From positions 2,532,001-2,596,000 of the forward strand of contig NZ_JASJPW010000001.1 in assembly GCF_030052995.1 (NCBI RefSeq): DNA of 64,000 nt, in the 5' to 3' direction. This document shows, in pieces, positions 42,835 through 53,682 of this stretch; within the stretch, counting starts at the first letter, position 1; each line of letters begins with the position of its first letter. The position numbers and the translations under genes are program-made. Source of the DNA: Gemmobacter sp. 24YEA27 (lineage in GTDB: Bacteria; Pseudomonadota; Alphaproteobacteria; Rhodobacterales; Rhodobacteraceae). The notes under the pieces were generated by a model. The model had not been told where the DNA came from. It searched no databases and worked only from the letters and a program-made list of their open reading frames with translations.

Positions 42835-44139
42835 TCAGTGAAAGCTCTTCCGGATCCGGCGCAGGCCCAGCCAGACCAGCGCAAGCACCGGCACAACCAG
42901 CACCGCCGTCATCATCTCTTTCGACAGCCCCGCGAGTTTCCCCAGCGGATACAGCGCGTAAGACGCAAGGCTGACCGCGTAATAGCTGATCGCCACCACC
43001 GAAAGCCCCTCGACCGTATGTTGCAGCCGGAGCGCCAGATCCGCGCGGCGGTCCATGCTTTCCAACAGCCGCTGGTTCTGCGCCGAGCGGTCGACATCGA
43101 CGCGGGTGCGCAAAAGCTCTGCGGCGCGCTCTGCCCGGGTCGACAGCGTTTCCAGCCGCGCCTGGGCCGATTTCACTGTCCGCATCGCCGGATCATAGCG
43201 GCGCATCATAAACTCGCCAAAGGTCTGCCGCCCTTCAAGCCGCTCTTCGCGCAAGACCTGGATGCGCTGGTTCAGGATCGCCTCATAGGCGGCGGTCGCG
43301 CCAAAACGGAACGAGACCCGCACCGCCAGCCGCTCAAGCTCGGAGGAAATCGACAACAGATCATGCAAAGCTGCCTCGGGCGCCGGCCCCTTGCCCCCCG
43401 TGGTATCCAGCCCCGAAACCAGCGCCGAAAGCCGCGGGTCCAGCTGGTTGAGTTTGCCCGACAGATCGCGCGCCCGCAAAAGCCCCAGCATCGACATGGC
43501 GCGGTAGACCTCGATCTCGCACAGACGCTGCACGATCCGCCCGATCCGCCGCCGCCCGGTGCCGGGGCGGATGAAGACCGCGAAACGCATATTGCCCGCC
43601 GGATCAATGCGGAAATCTCCGGCGATCACCGCCGCCCCGTCAACCACTTTCGACAAAGCGAGGCTTTCGGGCACGAACCAGTCCTCGCAGCGGGCGAAAA
43701 GCTCACCCATGCTCGCAGGCATATGCTCGATGCGGATCAGCACCGAGGCAATCCGCCCGCCCGGCGCCGCCTGCACCCAATCCTCGGGGAATACTTCCGT
43801 CTCGGCCGGATCAAAGGGGCGCGATGAGACCCCCGGCGTAAAGGCCGAATAGGTCACGAATTCGGTATGGCTTTCCCATTTCAGCTCGGTCCGGCCAATC
43901 GGACCCGAAAAATGCGTGGCATCGGGTTGCGGATGGGCGCCGCCATTGCGGTCTATCAGATCGATCAGATGATCGCGGTCGCGGGTCCGGTCGCGACCTG
44001 CAGCATCCACCGGCTCCTTGAACGCCATCATCACAGCGGTGCAGGGCAGATCCAGCGCCGGGAATGGCCGGGCATGGAGCTCATTCACCGTGGCATAGCG
44101 GAGCGGATGGTCGGTCACAGGAGGCATATCTTCGCTCAT
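42835..44139 (-). CDS. DUF3422 family membrane protein
   Basis: 434 residues. The N-terminus HPLRYATVNELHARPFPALD matches DUF3422, continuing LPCTAVMMAF. Further family-type segments are WESHTEFVTYSAFTPG and SVLIRIEHMPASMGELFARC. A helical region rich in Arg and Leu (about 280-370) leads to two C-terminal membrane helices, SVVAISYYAVSLASYALYPL and MTAVLVVPVLALVWLGLRRI. The layout, cytoplasmic domain plus coiled region plus two helices, resembles CorA-like proteins. The function is unknown. It starts 54 bp beyond the terminator of the proline operon. Confidence 0.85.
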   Translation of the reverse strand: MSEDMPPVTDHPLRYATVNELHARPFPALDLPCTAVMMAFKEPVDAAGRDRTRDRDHLIDLIDRNGGAHPQPDATHFSGPIGRTELKWESHTEFVTYSAFTPGVSSRPFDPAETEVFPEDWVQAAPGGRIASVLIRIEHMPASMGELFARCEDWFVPESLALSKVVDGAAVIAGDFRIDPAGNMRFAVFIRPGTGRRRIGRIVQRLCEIEVYRAMSMLGLLRARDLSGKLNQLDPRLSALVSGLDTTGGKGPAPEAALHDLLSISSELERLAVRVSFRFGATAAYEAILNQRIQVLREERLEGRQTFGEFMMRRYDPAMRTVKSAQARLETLSTRAERAAELLRTRVDVDRSAQNQRLLESMDRRADLALRLQHTVEGLSVVAISYYAVSLASYALYPLGKLAGLSKEMMTAVLVVPVLALVWLGLRRIRKSFH

Positions 44140-44192
44140 AAGTTGAGATCAGGCCGGGTTACGCCCGGGGGAACAGATACCGCCAGCACAAA

Positions 44193-44216
44193 GCCCGCAT
44201 ACCGGGGTATGCGGGC
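44193..44216 (-). terminator. Terminator after the obgE-proB-proA operon
   Basis: GCCCGCATACC (44193-44203) pairs perfectly over 11 bases with GGTATGCGGGC (44206-44216). On the minus strand TTTGTG follows. It is 69 bp after the proA stop and before the DUF3422 gene. Confidence 0.65.
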
Positions 44217-44284
44217 AATATGTTGCCGTAAAGACAAGGCCCTTCCGGCAGTCTGACGCCCATTCGGCGCCCGTCGCGTGCCGT

Positions 44285-45544
44285 TCAGCCGCGAATGGTG
44301 CCGTCGCCGGTCACAAGATATTTAAAGCTGCACAATTGTGCGGCACCGACCGGCCCGCGCGCATGCATCTTGCCGGTGGCAATTCCGATCTCGCCGCCCA
44401 TCCCGAACTCGCCACCATCGGCAAACTGGGTCGAGGCATTGCGCATCAGGATCGCCGAATCGAGCCGCTGGAAGAAGCGCGCCGCCACTGCATCATCCTC
44501 GGTCAGCACCGCTTCCGTGTGGTTGGAGCCGTAGCGGCGAATATGGGCAATCGCGCCGTCCACCCCGTCAACCAGTCTGGCCGCGATGATCATATCCAGG
44601 AATTCGCGCCCGAAATCATCAGGTTGCGCCTCGACCGTACCAGAGACCTGCAGCAAGTCACCCTCGGTTCTGACCTCGACCCCGGCCTTCACCAGATCCT
44701 CGATCAGCACCGCACCGTGTTTCGCATAAAACGCCCGGTCAATCAGCAGGCATTCAGCAGATCCACAGATCCCGGTCCGCCTGGTCTTGGCGTTCAGCAC
44801 CACCCGCCGCGCCTTTTCCAGATCCGCCGCGCCATCGGCATAGACATGGCAAATGCCTTCCAGATGCGCAAAAACCGGCACCCGCGCCTCGCGCTGCACC
44901 AGGCCCACCAGCCCCTTGCCGCCCCGCGGCACGATCACGTCGATATAGTCCACCGCCGTGAGCATGGCCGAGACCATATCGCGGTCCCTGACCGGAACCA
45001 GCTGGATCGCGGCCTCCGGCAGCCCGGCCTTTTTCAGCCCCAGAACCATACAACCATGGATCGCGACCGAGGAATGGAAGCTCTCGGAGCCGCCGCGCAA
45101 AATGACGGCATTGCCGGCCTTGAGACACAGGGCCCCGGCATCCGCCGTGACATTGGGCCGGCTTTCATAGATCACGCCGACCACACCCAGAGGCGTCGCC
45201 ACCCGCCGGATCTGCAGCCCGTTGGGCCGGTCCCATTCCTCAAGAACACGGCCCACCGGATCAGGCTGGTGCGCCACCTCGCGCAGCGCAGCGGCAATCC
45301 CTGCGATACGGTCCCCGTCCAGCCGCAGCCGGTCAAGCATGGCGGGCGAGATCCCTTTCGCGCGAGCGAAATCCATATCCTTCGCATTGGCGTCAAGGAT
45401 CAGATCAACACTTGCGTCAATCGCATCGGCCGCCGCAAACAAAGCCGCCGTCGTCTGCTCTGGTGGTGCAAAAGCCAGTTCCGCCGCCGCCTCACGCGCA
45501 GCCGATCCAATCTGTGTCATCAGATCCAGAAACTGACCATCCAT
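44285..45544 (-). CDS. proA: Glutamate-5-semialdehyde dehydrogenase (gamma-glutamyl phosphate reductase) ProA
   Basis: 419 residues. The aldehyde dehydrogenase fold is recognised by [34 protein letters not shown] and the catalytic Cys segment [18 protein letters not shown]-terminal segment [20 protein letters not shown] is standard. It reduces gamma-glutamyl phosphate, made by the neighbouring ProB, to the semialdehyde on the route to proline. It follows proB on the same strand with a 101-bp gap containing a dispersed repeat element. Confidence 0.97.
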   Translation of the reverse strand: MDGQFLDLMTQIGSAAREAAAELAFAPPEQTTAALFAAADAIDASVDLILDANAKDMDFARAKGISPAMLDRLRLDGDRIAGIAAALREVAHQPDPVGRVLEEWDRPNGLQIRRVATPLGVVGVIYESRPNVTADAGALCLKAGNAVILRGGSESFHSSVAIHGCMVLGLKKAGLPEAAIQLVPVRDRDMVSAMLTAVDYIDVIVPRGGKGLVGLVQREARVPVFAHLEGICHVYADGAADLEKARRVVLNAKTRRTGICGSAECLLIDRAFYAKHGAVLIEDLVKAGVEVRTEGDLLQVSGTVEAQPDDFGREFLDMIIAARLVDGVDGAIAHIRRYGSNHTEAVLTEDDAVAARFFQRLDSAILMRNASTQFADGGEFGMGGEIGIATGKMHARGPVGAAQLCSFKYLVTGDGTIRG

Positions 45545-45579
45545 AGCTTCACCTCTTCCTTTTCAGGCCTTCGTCTTGA

Positions 45580-45614
45580 TTAAATACTCCGGGCGTCCGG
45601 GGGCCGGCCCCCGG
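45580..45614. repeat. Dispersed intergenic element between proB and proA
   Basis: TTAAATACTCC (45580-45590), a variant of the core seen elsewhere, is followed by the perfect 18-bp palindrome CCGGGGGCCGGCCCCCGG (45597-45614). It sits inside the operon. Confidence 0.65.
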
Positions 45615-45645
45615 CTGTCAGACCCGCCCGGCTTTCCGCACGGTT

Positions 45646-47867
<2,222 letters not shown>

Positions 47868-47904
47868 TCAAGCGACGCGGCCCTTTCTCGCAGCTCCGGT
47901 TCAT

Positions 47905-47962
47905 TTTCTGTCTGAAAATATCCCGGGGGAGTCTGCGATCAGCAGACGGGGGCAGCGCCCCC
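47905..47962. repeat. Dispersed intergenic element between epmA and obgE
   Basis: AAATATCCCGGGGG (about 47917-47930) is followed by hairpin GTCTGC/GCAGAC (47931-47936 and 47942-47947) and then GGGGGC-AGC-GCCCCC (47948-47962). The two neighbouring genes both read left, so it lies between the upstream gene epmA and the downstream gene obgE. Confidence 0.7.
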
Positions 47963-47979
47963 TTGCCCGGCGTCCCCCG

Positions 47980-49047
47980 TCACCCGGCAGGCACCCAGAT
48001 CACATCCGCAATCCTTGGCGCCCCCAGAGCCAGCATCACCAGCCGGTCAAACCCAAGCGCACAGCCCGCCGCCGCCGGCATCAAAGCCAGCGCTGCCAGA
48101 AAATCCTCATCAATCGGATAGGTCTCGCCGTAAAGCCGCGCCTTGATCGCCATTTCCTCCTCAAACCGCGCGCGCTGCTCCACCGGATCGGTCAATTCGC
48201 CAAAGCCATTGGCCAGCTCCACCCCGCAGGCATAGACCTCGAAGCGTTCAGCCAGCCGCGCCTCCCCCGGCACGCGCCGTGCCAGCGCCGCCTCGCAGGC
48301 CGGATAATGATCAAGCACCGTCAGCCGTCCCAGCCCCAGATGCGGCTCGACCCGCTCCGAGAGCACCCGGCTGAACAGATCCGACCAGCTCTCGCCCGCC
48401 ATATGGCGGATCCCTGCGCGGTCCATCTGCGAAGCCAGTGCCGCCGCATCGGTGACGCCCGCCGCATCCATCGTCGCCATGAGATCAATCCCGGCATGGC
48501 GCGAAAACGCCTCCGCAACACTCAGCCGCTCATAGGGCAGACCCGGATCACAGACCCGGTCGCGAAAGCGCAAAACCCCGTCCGGCTGCGCAAGCCGCAT
48601 CCAGGCCGCGATATCCTCCATCAGCCGGGTGTAATCCTCGCCCACCCGGTACCATTCCAGCATGGTGAATTCCGGCTCATGCAAAACCCCGCGCTCGCGA
48701 TTGCGCCAGACATGCGAAAAGGCGTGAATGCGGGTCTCACCAGCGGCCAGCAGCCGCTTCATCGCAAATTCCGGCGAGGTATGCAGATACATTTCGCGCA
48801 GGCCGCCATCATTGCCGATGGCCGTGGTGCGGAAGGCGTGCAGATGCGCCTCATTGCCCGGGCTGACCTGCAGTCCTGCCGGATCAACCTCGGTAAACCC
48901 CTCTTCCGCCAGCCATGACCTGATCCGCGCCTGGATGCGGTTGCGCTCCAGCAAGGCCGGGCGCCGGTCCGCATGGCGCGACGGCTGCCACCACTGACCC
49001 TGGCCCGGATCACGCATTTCACCGTCTCTGCCGCTCATCTTCGCCAT
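47980..49047 (-). CDS. epmA: EF-P--(R)-beta-lysine ligase EpmA (GenX/PoxA)
   Basis: 355 residues, lysyl-tRNA synthetase-like without the anticodon-binding domain. Class II motifs are visible: TSPEFAMKRLLAAGETRIHA, FSHVWRNRERGVLHEPEFTM (motif 2) continuing LEWYR, and GCALGFDRLVMLALG (motif 3). It attaches (R)-beta-lysine to a conserved Lys of EF-P, the substrate protein encoded divergently 104 bp away. EpmB, which makes beta-lysine, is not in this neighbourhood. Confidence 0.93.
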   Translation of the reverse strand: MAKMSGRDGEMRDPGQGQWWQPSRHADRRPALLERNRIQARIRSWLAEEGFTEVDPAGLQVSPGNEAHLHAFRTTAIGNDGGLREMYLHTSPEFAMKRLLAAGETRIHAFSHVWRNRERGVLHEPEFTMLEWYRVGEDYTRLMEDIAAWMRLAQPDGVLRFRDRVCDPGLPYERLSVAEAFSRHAGIDLMATMDAAGVTDAAALASQMDRAGIRHMAGESWSDLFSRVLSERVEPHLGLGRLTVLDHYPACEAALARRVPGEARLAERFEVYACGVELANGFGELTDPVEQRARFEEEMAIKARLYGETYPIDEDFLAALALMPAAAGCALGFDRLVMLALGAPRIADVIWVPAG

Positions 49048-49151
49048 TCCTGCTGGAAATCTGACACATCATACGCTAACCGGAGCGCAATCGCTGGCCG
49101 GAGCCTTCAGCCTTCCCGGTCGCGCATCCGCATATCAAAGGATATTCACCC

Positions 49152-49718
49152 GTGAAAGTCATCGCGTCATCGCTTCGCAAGGGCAATGTGGTTGAGGTGG
49201 ACGGCAAGCTCTACGCCGTCCTTTCGGCCGAAACCTATCGTCCCGGCAAAGGCACCCCCACGACCTCCGTCGATATGCGCCGCATCTCGGACGGGGTGAA
49301 GGTCTCGGAACGCTGGAAAACCACCGACCAGGTCGAAAAAGCCACGGTGGACGAACGCGATTACGACTTCCTCTATGAGGATGGCGAAGGCTTCCATTTC
49401 ATGCAGCCCGAAAGCTATGACCAGGTCGTGGTCACCGCCGACGTCATGGGCGACAGCAAGGTCTATCTGACCGAAGGCATGCGTTGCTACGTCAAGACCT
49501 ATGAAGGCGCGCCGATCGCCATCGAAGTGCCGCAAAAGATCACCGTCGAAATCGCCGAGACCGAGCCGGTGGTCAAAGGCCAGACCGCCTCTTCCTCCTA
49601 TAAGCCCGCGATGACCACCTCGGGGCTGCGGGTGATGGTGCCGGCCCATATCGGCGCCGAGACCCGTATCGTCATCAATACCGATGACAATTCCTATGTG
49701 GAACGCGCGAAAGACTGA
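49152..49718 (+). CDS. efp: Translation elongation factor P
   Basis: 188 residues. Domain I holds the modified-lysine loop in [20 protein letters not shown], with Lys33 corresponding to E. coli Lys34. Two OB-fold domains follow ([20 protein letters not shown]), with the C-terminal segment [20 protein letters not shown]. The protein relieves ribosome stalling at polyproline stretches. It is divergent from epmA, its modifying enzyme. A rho-independent terminator lies 39-71 bp after the stop. Confidence 0.97.
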   Translation: MKVIASSLRKGNVVEVDGKLYAVLSAETYRPGKGTPTTSVDMRRISDGVKVSERWKTTDQVEKATVDERDYDFLYEDGEGFHFMQPESYDQVVVTADVMGDSKVYLTEGMRCYVKTYEGAPIAIEVPQKITVEIAETEPVVKGQTASSSYKPAMTTSGLRVMVPAHIGAETRIVINTDDNSYVERAKD

Positions 49719-49756
49719 TCGCGGACTTGCGCCGGAGCATCGGTGAAACCACAGCC

Positions 49757-49789
49757 AAAAGGGGCAGGGCCGGACGCCCGGCCCCTTTT
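49757..49789 (+). terminator. Rho-independent terminator of efp
   Basis: AAAAGGGGC (49757-49765) pairs with GCCCCTTTT (49781-49789), with an inner G/C stem (CCGG/CCCGG region) and a TTTTCTC tract immediately after. This is a good terminator for the plus strand. Confidence 0.8.
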
Positions 49790-49995
49790 CTCATGCGCCC
49801 CGCCGCGAAGCAGAGCCGGGCTGCCGGCACCCCCGACCGGACGGGCGACCCGGCCTCGACGCGTCAGGCCATAAGGCCCTTTGTCAGCGGGACCATGGAC
49901 CCGACGATCTTCTGTTCCTGCTGCAGGAGCCGGTCTATACCTCAGGAAGGGCCATTCGCCCGTTTACGGGCAGAGACCCAGAGAGGATGAGCTGA

Positions 49996-50793
49996 ATGAC
50001 GCGCCCGCCCTATGCCTGGCCTGATCCTGACCGTGACTATGCCAATGGCGCCTTTATCGCAGATGCCGCGCTCTTCCCCGCCCGCTGGACAGAAATGGCC
50101 CTTGCTTTCCGGGACGGTCTCGGCGCCCGTGCGCGCCCTGATCTGCCCTATGGCACCGGGTCACGCCAGGTCTATGATCTCTTCGAACCGGAAGGCGCGG
50201 CCCGGGGGAGCGTCCTCTTCATTCATGGCGGGTACTGGATGGCCTTTGGCCGCGAGAGCTGGTCGCATCTCGCCGCCGGCCCGCTCGCGCATGGCTGGCG
50301 TGTCGTCATGCCGTCCTACAGCCTCGCCCCCGATGCAAGCCTCACGCAGATGGTGCAGGAGATGGCCCATCTCACCCGGCTGATCGTGCAAGACCATCCC
50401 GGCCCGATCATCGCAACCGGTCATTCCGCCGGCGGACATCTGGCGGCACGTCTTGCCTGCACCGATCTTGCCTTGCCCATCGCCCGCACCGTCCCGATCT
50501 CGCCCCTCAGCGAACTTGGCCCCCTGATGGCCACGAAAATGAACGAAACGCTGCGGATCACCGCGGATGAGGCCGCCCGCGAAAGCCCCGCGCGCCTGAG
50601 GCTCGCCCCCGGCATCTCCGCCCATATCCATGTCGGCGCAGAGGAGCGCCCCGCCTTCCTCGCACAGGCCCGTATCCTCTCGGAGGAATGGTCCTGCCCC
50701 TGGTCCGCTGCCCCGGGCAAACACCACCTGAACGTGTCCGACGCCCTCGCCGATCCGGAATCCGCGCTCACGAATACCCTTCTCGCGCTGTGA
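49996..50793 (+). CDS. Alpha/beta hydrolase (kynurenine formamidase-like)
   Basis: 265 residues. The oxyanion-hole motif is VLFIHGGYWMAFGRESWSHL, the nucleophile elbow is IATGHSAGGHLAARL, and the C-terminal His is in GKHHLNVSDALA. HGGYW plus GHSAGGHL fits the bacterial alpha/beta hydrolase group that includes arylformamidases, which hydrolyse N-formylkynurenine, but other esterases share the motifs. No tryptophan-degradation genes are nearby to support that role. GAGGATGAGCTGA precedes the start. Confidence 0.85.
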   Translation: MTRPPYAWPDPDRDYANGAFIADAALFPARWTEMALAFRDGLGARARPDLPYGTGSRQVYDLFEPEGAARGSVLFIHGGYWMAFGRESWSHLAAGPLAHGWRVVMPSYSLAPDASLTQMVQEMAHLTRLIVQDHPGPIIATGHSAGGHLAARLACTDLALPIARTVPISPLSELGPLMATKMNETLRITADEAARESPARLRLAPGISAHIHVGAEERPAFLAQARILSEEWSCPWSAAPGKHHLNVSDALADPESALTNTLLAL

Positions 50794-50805
50794 TCTTCCT
50801 GCTGA

Positions 50806-50860
50806 TCTGAACACTCCCGGGGTCAGGGGGCCCGGGGTCAGGAAGCTGCCCCCTCACCCT
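50806..50860. repeat. Degenerate copy of the dispersed intergenic element
   Basis: CTGATCTGAACACTCCCGGGG (about 50801-50821, diverged core) leads to the stem AGGGGGC (50825-50831) with GCCCCCT (50848-50854). It lies between the convergent hydrolase and HugZ-family genes, where it could act as a bidirectional terminator. Confidence 0.5.
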
Positions 50861-50876
50861 CGATCTGCCCCGCCGG

Positions 50877-51638
50877 TCAGCCGCCGGCCATCCGCGCGGC
50901 TGCGGCCATAAAACCCTCTGCCGTCACCACCCGCTCCGGCAGGTCGAGCCGCAAAAGCCGCTCGCCCGAGGCCAGAACCAGCCCCGCCGGATCCAGCGCA
51001 ATCGCCTTCCAGCGCCCCGCCGCCGCCCCGGCGCCAACAGCCATCTCGCCCAGTCGTGCCGGTGCGGCATTCAGCTCTGCCAGAACCGCGCCCTCAGCCG
51101 CGATCAGCCCCTCTGCCCCGGCAAGATCAATGCGATAGGCGTCGAACCCGATATCCGAGGCATTGCGCCCTGGACCGCCGCCGACAGTGACGCCCAGAAC
51201 CTCGATCCGGAACAGCGCCGCATCGGGGAGTTGCAGATAGAGCTTTGCTTTCGGGAACCGCGCCGCGTAGCGCGCGCTCAAGGCCTCCATCCGCTCCGGC
51301 CCGACCCGCTTTGCATGACCCACAAGTGTCATCCTCGGCTGCGTCAGCGCGTCCGGCCTGTCAAACCCTGCCAGCGCCAGCGAGACCCGGTCATCGGCTG
51401 CGATATTTCTTGCATGCAGCGCCAGCCGCGCGGTGAAAAACACCGGGCTTCCATCGTAATCGGGCAGGATATTGGTCACCACACCATAAGGAAAACCGCC
51501 GGGATCCAGCGTCGAGAGCGCGGCATTGCGGCTTTCGTGCAAAAGCACCTGGCCCGCCCCACGCGGATCGAATTCCGCAGCTGCACCCGGGTTGATCTCG
51601 ATATCACGCGGAGTGATGGCGGCGTCTATGCTTGGCAT
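50877..51638 (-). CDS. HugZ-family protein, haem-utilisation type (first copy)
   Basis: 253 residues. The N-terminal split-barrel (pyridoxamine 5'-phosphate oxidase-like) includes ESRNAALSTLDPGGFPYGVV and ALHARNIAADDRVSLALAGF, with RMTLVGHAKRVGPERMEAL. A second domain (GRNASDIGFDAYRIDLAGAE) matches DUF2470, found in HugZ-type haem oxygenases and binding proteins. Relatives help release iron from haem in the cytoplasm. A second copy lies at 55982-56794, and a TonB-dependent haem-type receptor between them supports a haem/iron role. It is divergent from the SbmA/YddA-like transporter. Confidence 0.85.
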   Translation of the reverse strand: MPSIDAAITPRDIEINPGAAAEFDPRGAGQVLLHESRNAALSTLDPGGFPYGVVTNILPDYDGSPVFFTARLALHARNIAADDRVSLALAGFDRPDALTQPRMTLVGHAKRVGPERMEALSARYAARFPKAKLYLQLPDAALFRIEVLGVTVGGGPGRNASDIGFDAYRIDLAGAEGLIAAEGAVLAELNAAPARLGEMAVGAGAAAGRWKAIALDPAGLVLASGERLLRLDLPERVVTAEGFMAAAARMAGG

Positions 51639-51944
51639 GGGAGGTCTCCGGATAGCCTTTGGTCACAAATCCGCTGGCTGGAACTCGGGCTACGGCGCGG
51701 CGGACGATAGCCAGCCCGCCCTGCATGCGAAAGACCATATTGCGACCCCTGCGACAAATTGCTAGCGCAAGGACAGTCCCTTGCCGCCAGCCGGTCCGGG
51801 CGGGCCCTTCCTGAGAAGAAGGCCCCGTGACCGTGACATAAGCGCGAGCCCCGAGCGGCCCCTGCAACAGATCCGCATCCTCTCGCGCTGACGCCCTTCC
51901 GCGCCATCGTTGAGACCTGCGGCGCGCATATAAAGCGGACAGAT

Positions 51945-53618
51945 ATGAGACAGCTCGCAGGCCGCATCTGGCGGCTGACAAGAATCGCGCTCTCCGGCCC
52001 GGGGACGTCGATTGCCCTTTTCACCTATTCCATCGTTCTGGGGCTGCAATTTTTCGGCGTCTGGATCTCGCTCCGGACCATCGCCTGGAACAAGGCCTTT
52101 TTCGATGCACTCGAACAGATGAACGCCGCCGAGGCGATGCATCAGATCGGGGTGTTCTTCGCGCTCACCATGACTTCGGTTGCGATTTTCCTTATCGGAG
52201 AATGGCTGCGCAAACGGCTTTTGATGCGGCTGCGCAGCCGGCTGACCGCGCGCGCCCTCGACCTCTGGGTCGGGCGCCGGGCCTATTGGTATCTCAGGCC
52301 GGGATTTTCGGCAGTGCCGGTCGACAACCCTGACCAGCGCGTGGCCGAGGATTGCCGGATTTTCTCCGAGAAACTCCTGATTGAGACCCTCGATCTGATC
52401 TCGAACATCGTGGCGCTGGTCTCTTATGTCACCCTGCTCTGGACCCTTTCAGACTTTACTCTCAGCTTCAGCATCGACGGACATGATATTGAAATTCATA
52501 GATATATGGTGATCCTTGCCTTTCTCTATGTGGCCATATCCTCGCTTGCGACGCATTTCCTTGGAAGGCCACTGAAGACCCTGCTTTTTACTCAGGAAAA
52601 GCGCGAGGCCGATTTCCGCCATGCCCTGGTGCAGCTGCGGGAAGAGGCCAGCCCCATCGCGCAATCGGGGGGCGAAGCGGCTGAGACGCGGCGGCTCTTG
52701 CGGCTTTTCGGCGCCTTGCGTGTCAACTGGAACCAGCTGATCCGGCGCGAATTCATCTTTGGCCTTTTCTCACGCAGCTATTTCCAGACCGTGCTGCGGG
52801 TGCCGACATTCTTTGCCCTGCCGGCCTATTTCGCGGGGGCGGTGACGCTTGGCGGGCTGATGCAGCTTGCGGCGGCCTTCTCGAATGTCGTCACAACGCT
52901 GAGCTGGTTCATCTTTTCCTACCGCGATCTGGCGCAGTTCGTGGCCGTATCCGAGCGTCTCGATGGCCTTTTCGCCGCAGCGGCGCGGCCAGAACTGCGC
53001 CCGGAACCACCCCAGGCGATCACCCGCGCCGCAACAGAGGATGGCGGGCTGCAGCTGCGCGGGCTGCGTCTTTTCACCCCTGAGGGACGGGCGCTGGCAC
53101 CGGTTCCGGATCTGATCCTTGCGCCCGGCGAACGGCTCTGGATCACGGGGGCGTCCGGCCAGGGCAAAAGCACGCTTGTCGCCGCGATCACCGGCCTCTG
53201 GCCCTATGGCGAGGGCCAAATCGGGCTGCCGGCCCATGCCCCGACCGTGCTGTCGCAAGAGCCGCGCCTCTTCCCCGAAAGCCTCGCCGCCGCCGCCTGC
53301 TACCCGCTGGACCCGGCGGAATGCGATCCTTTGCAGATCGAGGCCGCGCTGCGCCTGACCGGGCTTGGCGCTGTTTCCCCCGATACGCCCCTCAAGACCC
53401 TTTCCGGGGGCGAGCGACAGCGGCTCGGCTTTGCGCGGCTTTTGCTGGCGCGGCCCGGTTTTATCATCCTGGACGAGGCGACCAGCGCGCTCGATGCGGC
53501 GGCGGCCGACGAGATGCTGGCGCTGTTGACCCGTGATCTGCCGGAGGCGACGATCCTTTGTGTCTCACATGATGAGCCAAAGGCGCTTGGAACCTGTCAG
53601 CGCCTGACGCTGGGCTGA
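51945..53618 (+). CDS. ABC transporter with fused membrane and ATPase domains (SbmA/BacA/YddA type)
   Basis: 557 residues. The N-terminal membrane domain (about residues 20-300, ABC_membrane_2) has VLGLQFFGVWISLRTIAWNK, VDNPDQRVAEDCRIFSEKLL and a segment with EKREADFRHALVQLREEASP, all typical. The C-terminal ATPase has Walker A GASGQGKSTLVAAITGLWPY, signature LSGGERQRLGFARLLLARPG and Walker B FIILDEATSALD. Relatives move antimicrobial peptides, long-chain acyl groups or cobalamin across the inner membrane. The substrate here is unknown. Between two haem-linked genes it could serve iron or haem handling, which is speculation. Confidence 0.88.
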   Translation: MRQLAGRIWRLTRIALSGPGTSIALFTYSIVLGLQFFGVWISLRTIAWNKAFFDALEQMNAAEAMHQIGVFFALTMTSVAIFLIGEWLRKRLLMRLRSRLTARALDLWVGRRAYWYLRPGFSAVPVDNPDQRVAEDCRIFSEKLLIETLDLISNIVALVSYVTLLWTLSDFTLSFSIDGHDIEIHRYMVILAFLYVAISSLATHFLGRPLKTLLFTQEKREADFRHALVQLREEASPIAQSGGEAAETRRLLRLFGALRVNWNQLIRREFIFGLFSRSYFQTVLRVPTFFALPAYFAGAVTLGGLMQLAAAFSNVVTTLSWFIFSYRDLAQFVAVSERLDGLFAAAARPELRPEPPQAITRAATEDGGLQLRGLRLFTPEGRALAPVPDLILAPGERLWITGASGQGKSTLVAAITGLWPYGEGQIGLPAHAPTVLSQEPRLFPESLAAAACYPLDPAECDPLQIEAALRLTGLGAVSPDTPLKTLSGGERQRLGFARLLLARPGFIILDEATSALDAAAADEMLALLTRDLPEATILCVSHDEPKALGTCQRLTLG

Positions 53619-53634
53619 TACCAGCCTATGAAAA

Positions 53635-53661
53635 GGCCGGCCCCACATGACAGGGCCGGCC
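53635..53661. terminator. Bidirectional terminator between the ABC protein and the TonB-dependent receptor
   Basis: GGCCGGCCC (53635-53643) pairs perfectly with GGGCCGGCC (53653-53661) across 9 bases. Flanked by AAAA on one side and CGTTTC on the other, it sits between two convergent genes (17 bp after one stop, 22 bp before the other). Confidence 0.7.
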
Positions 53662-53682
53662 CGTTTCAGTCGCGATATCCGA

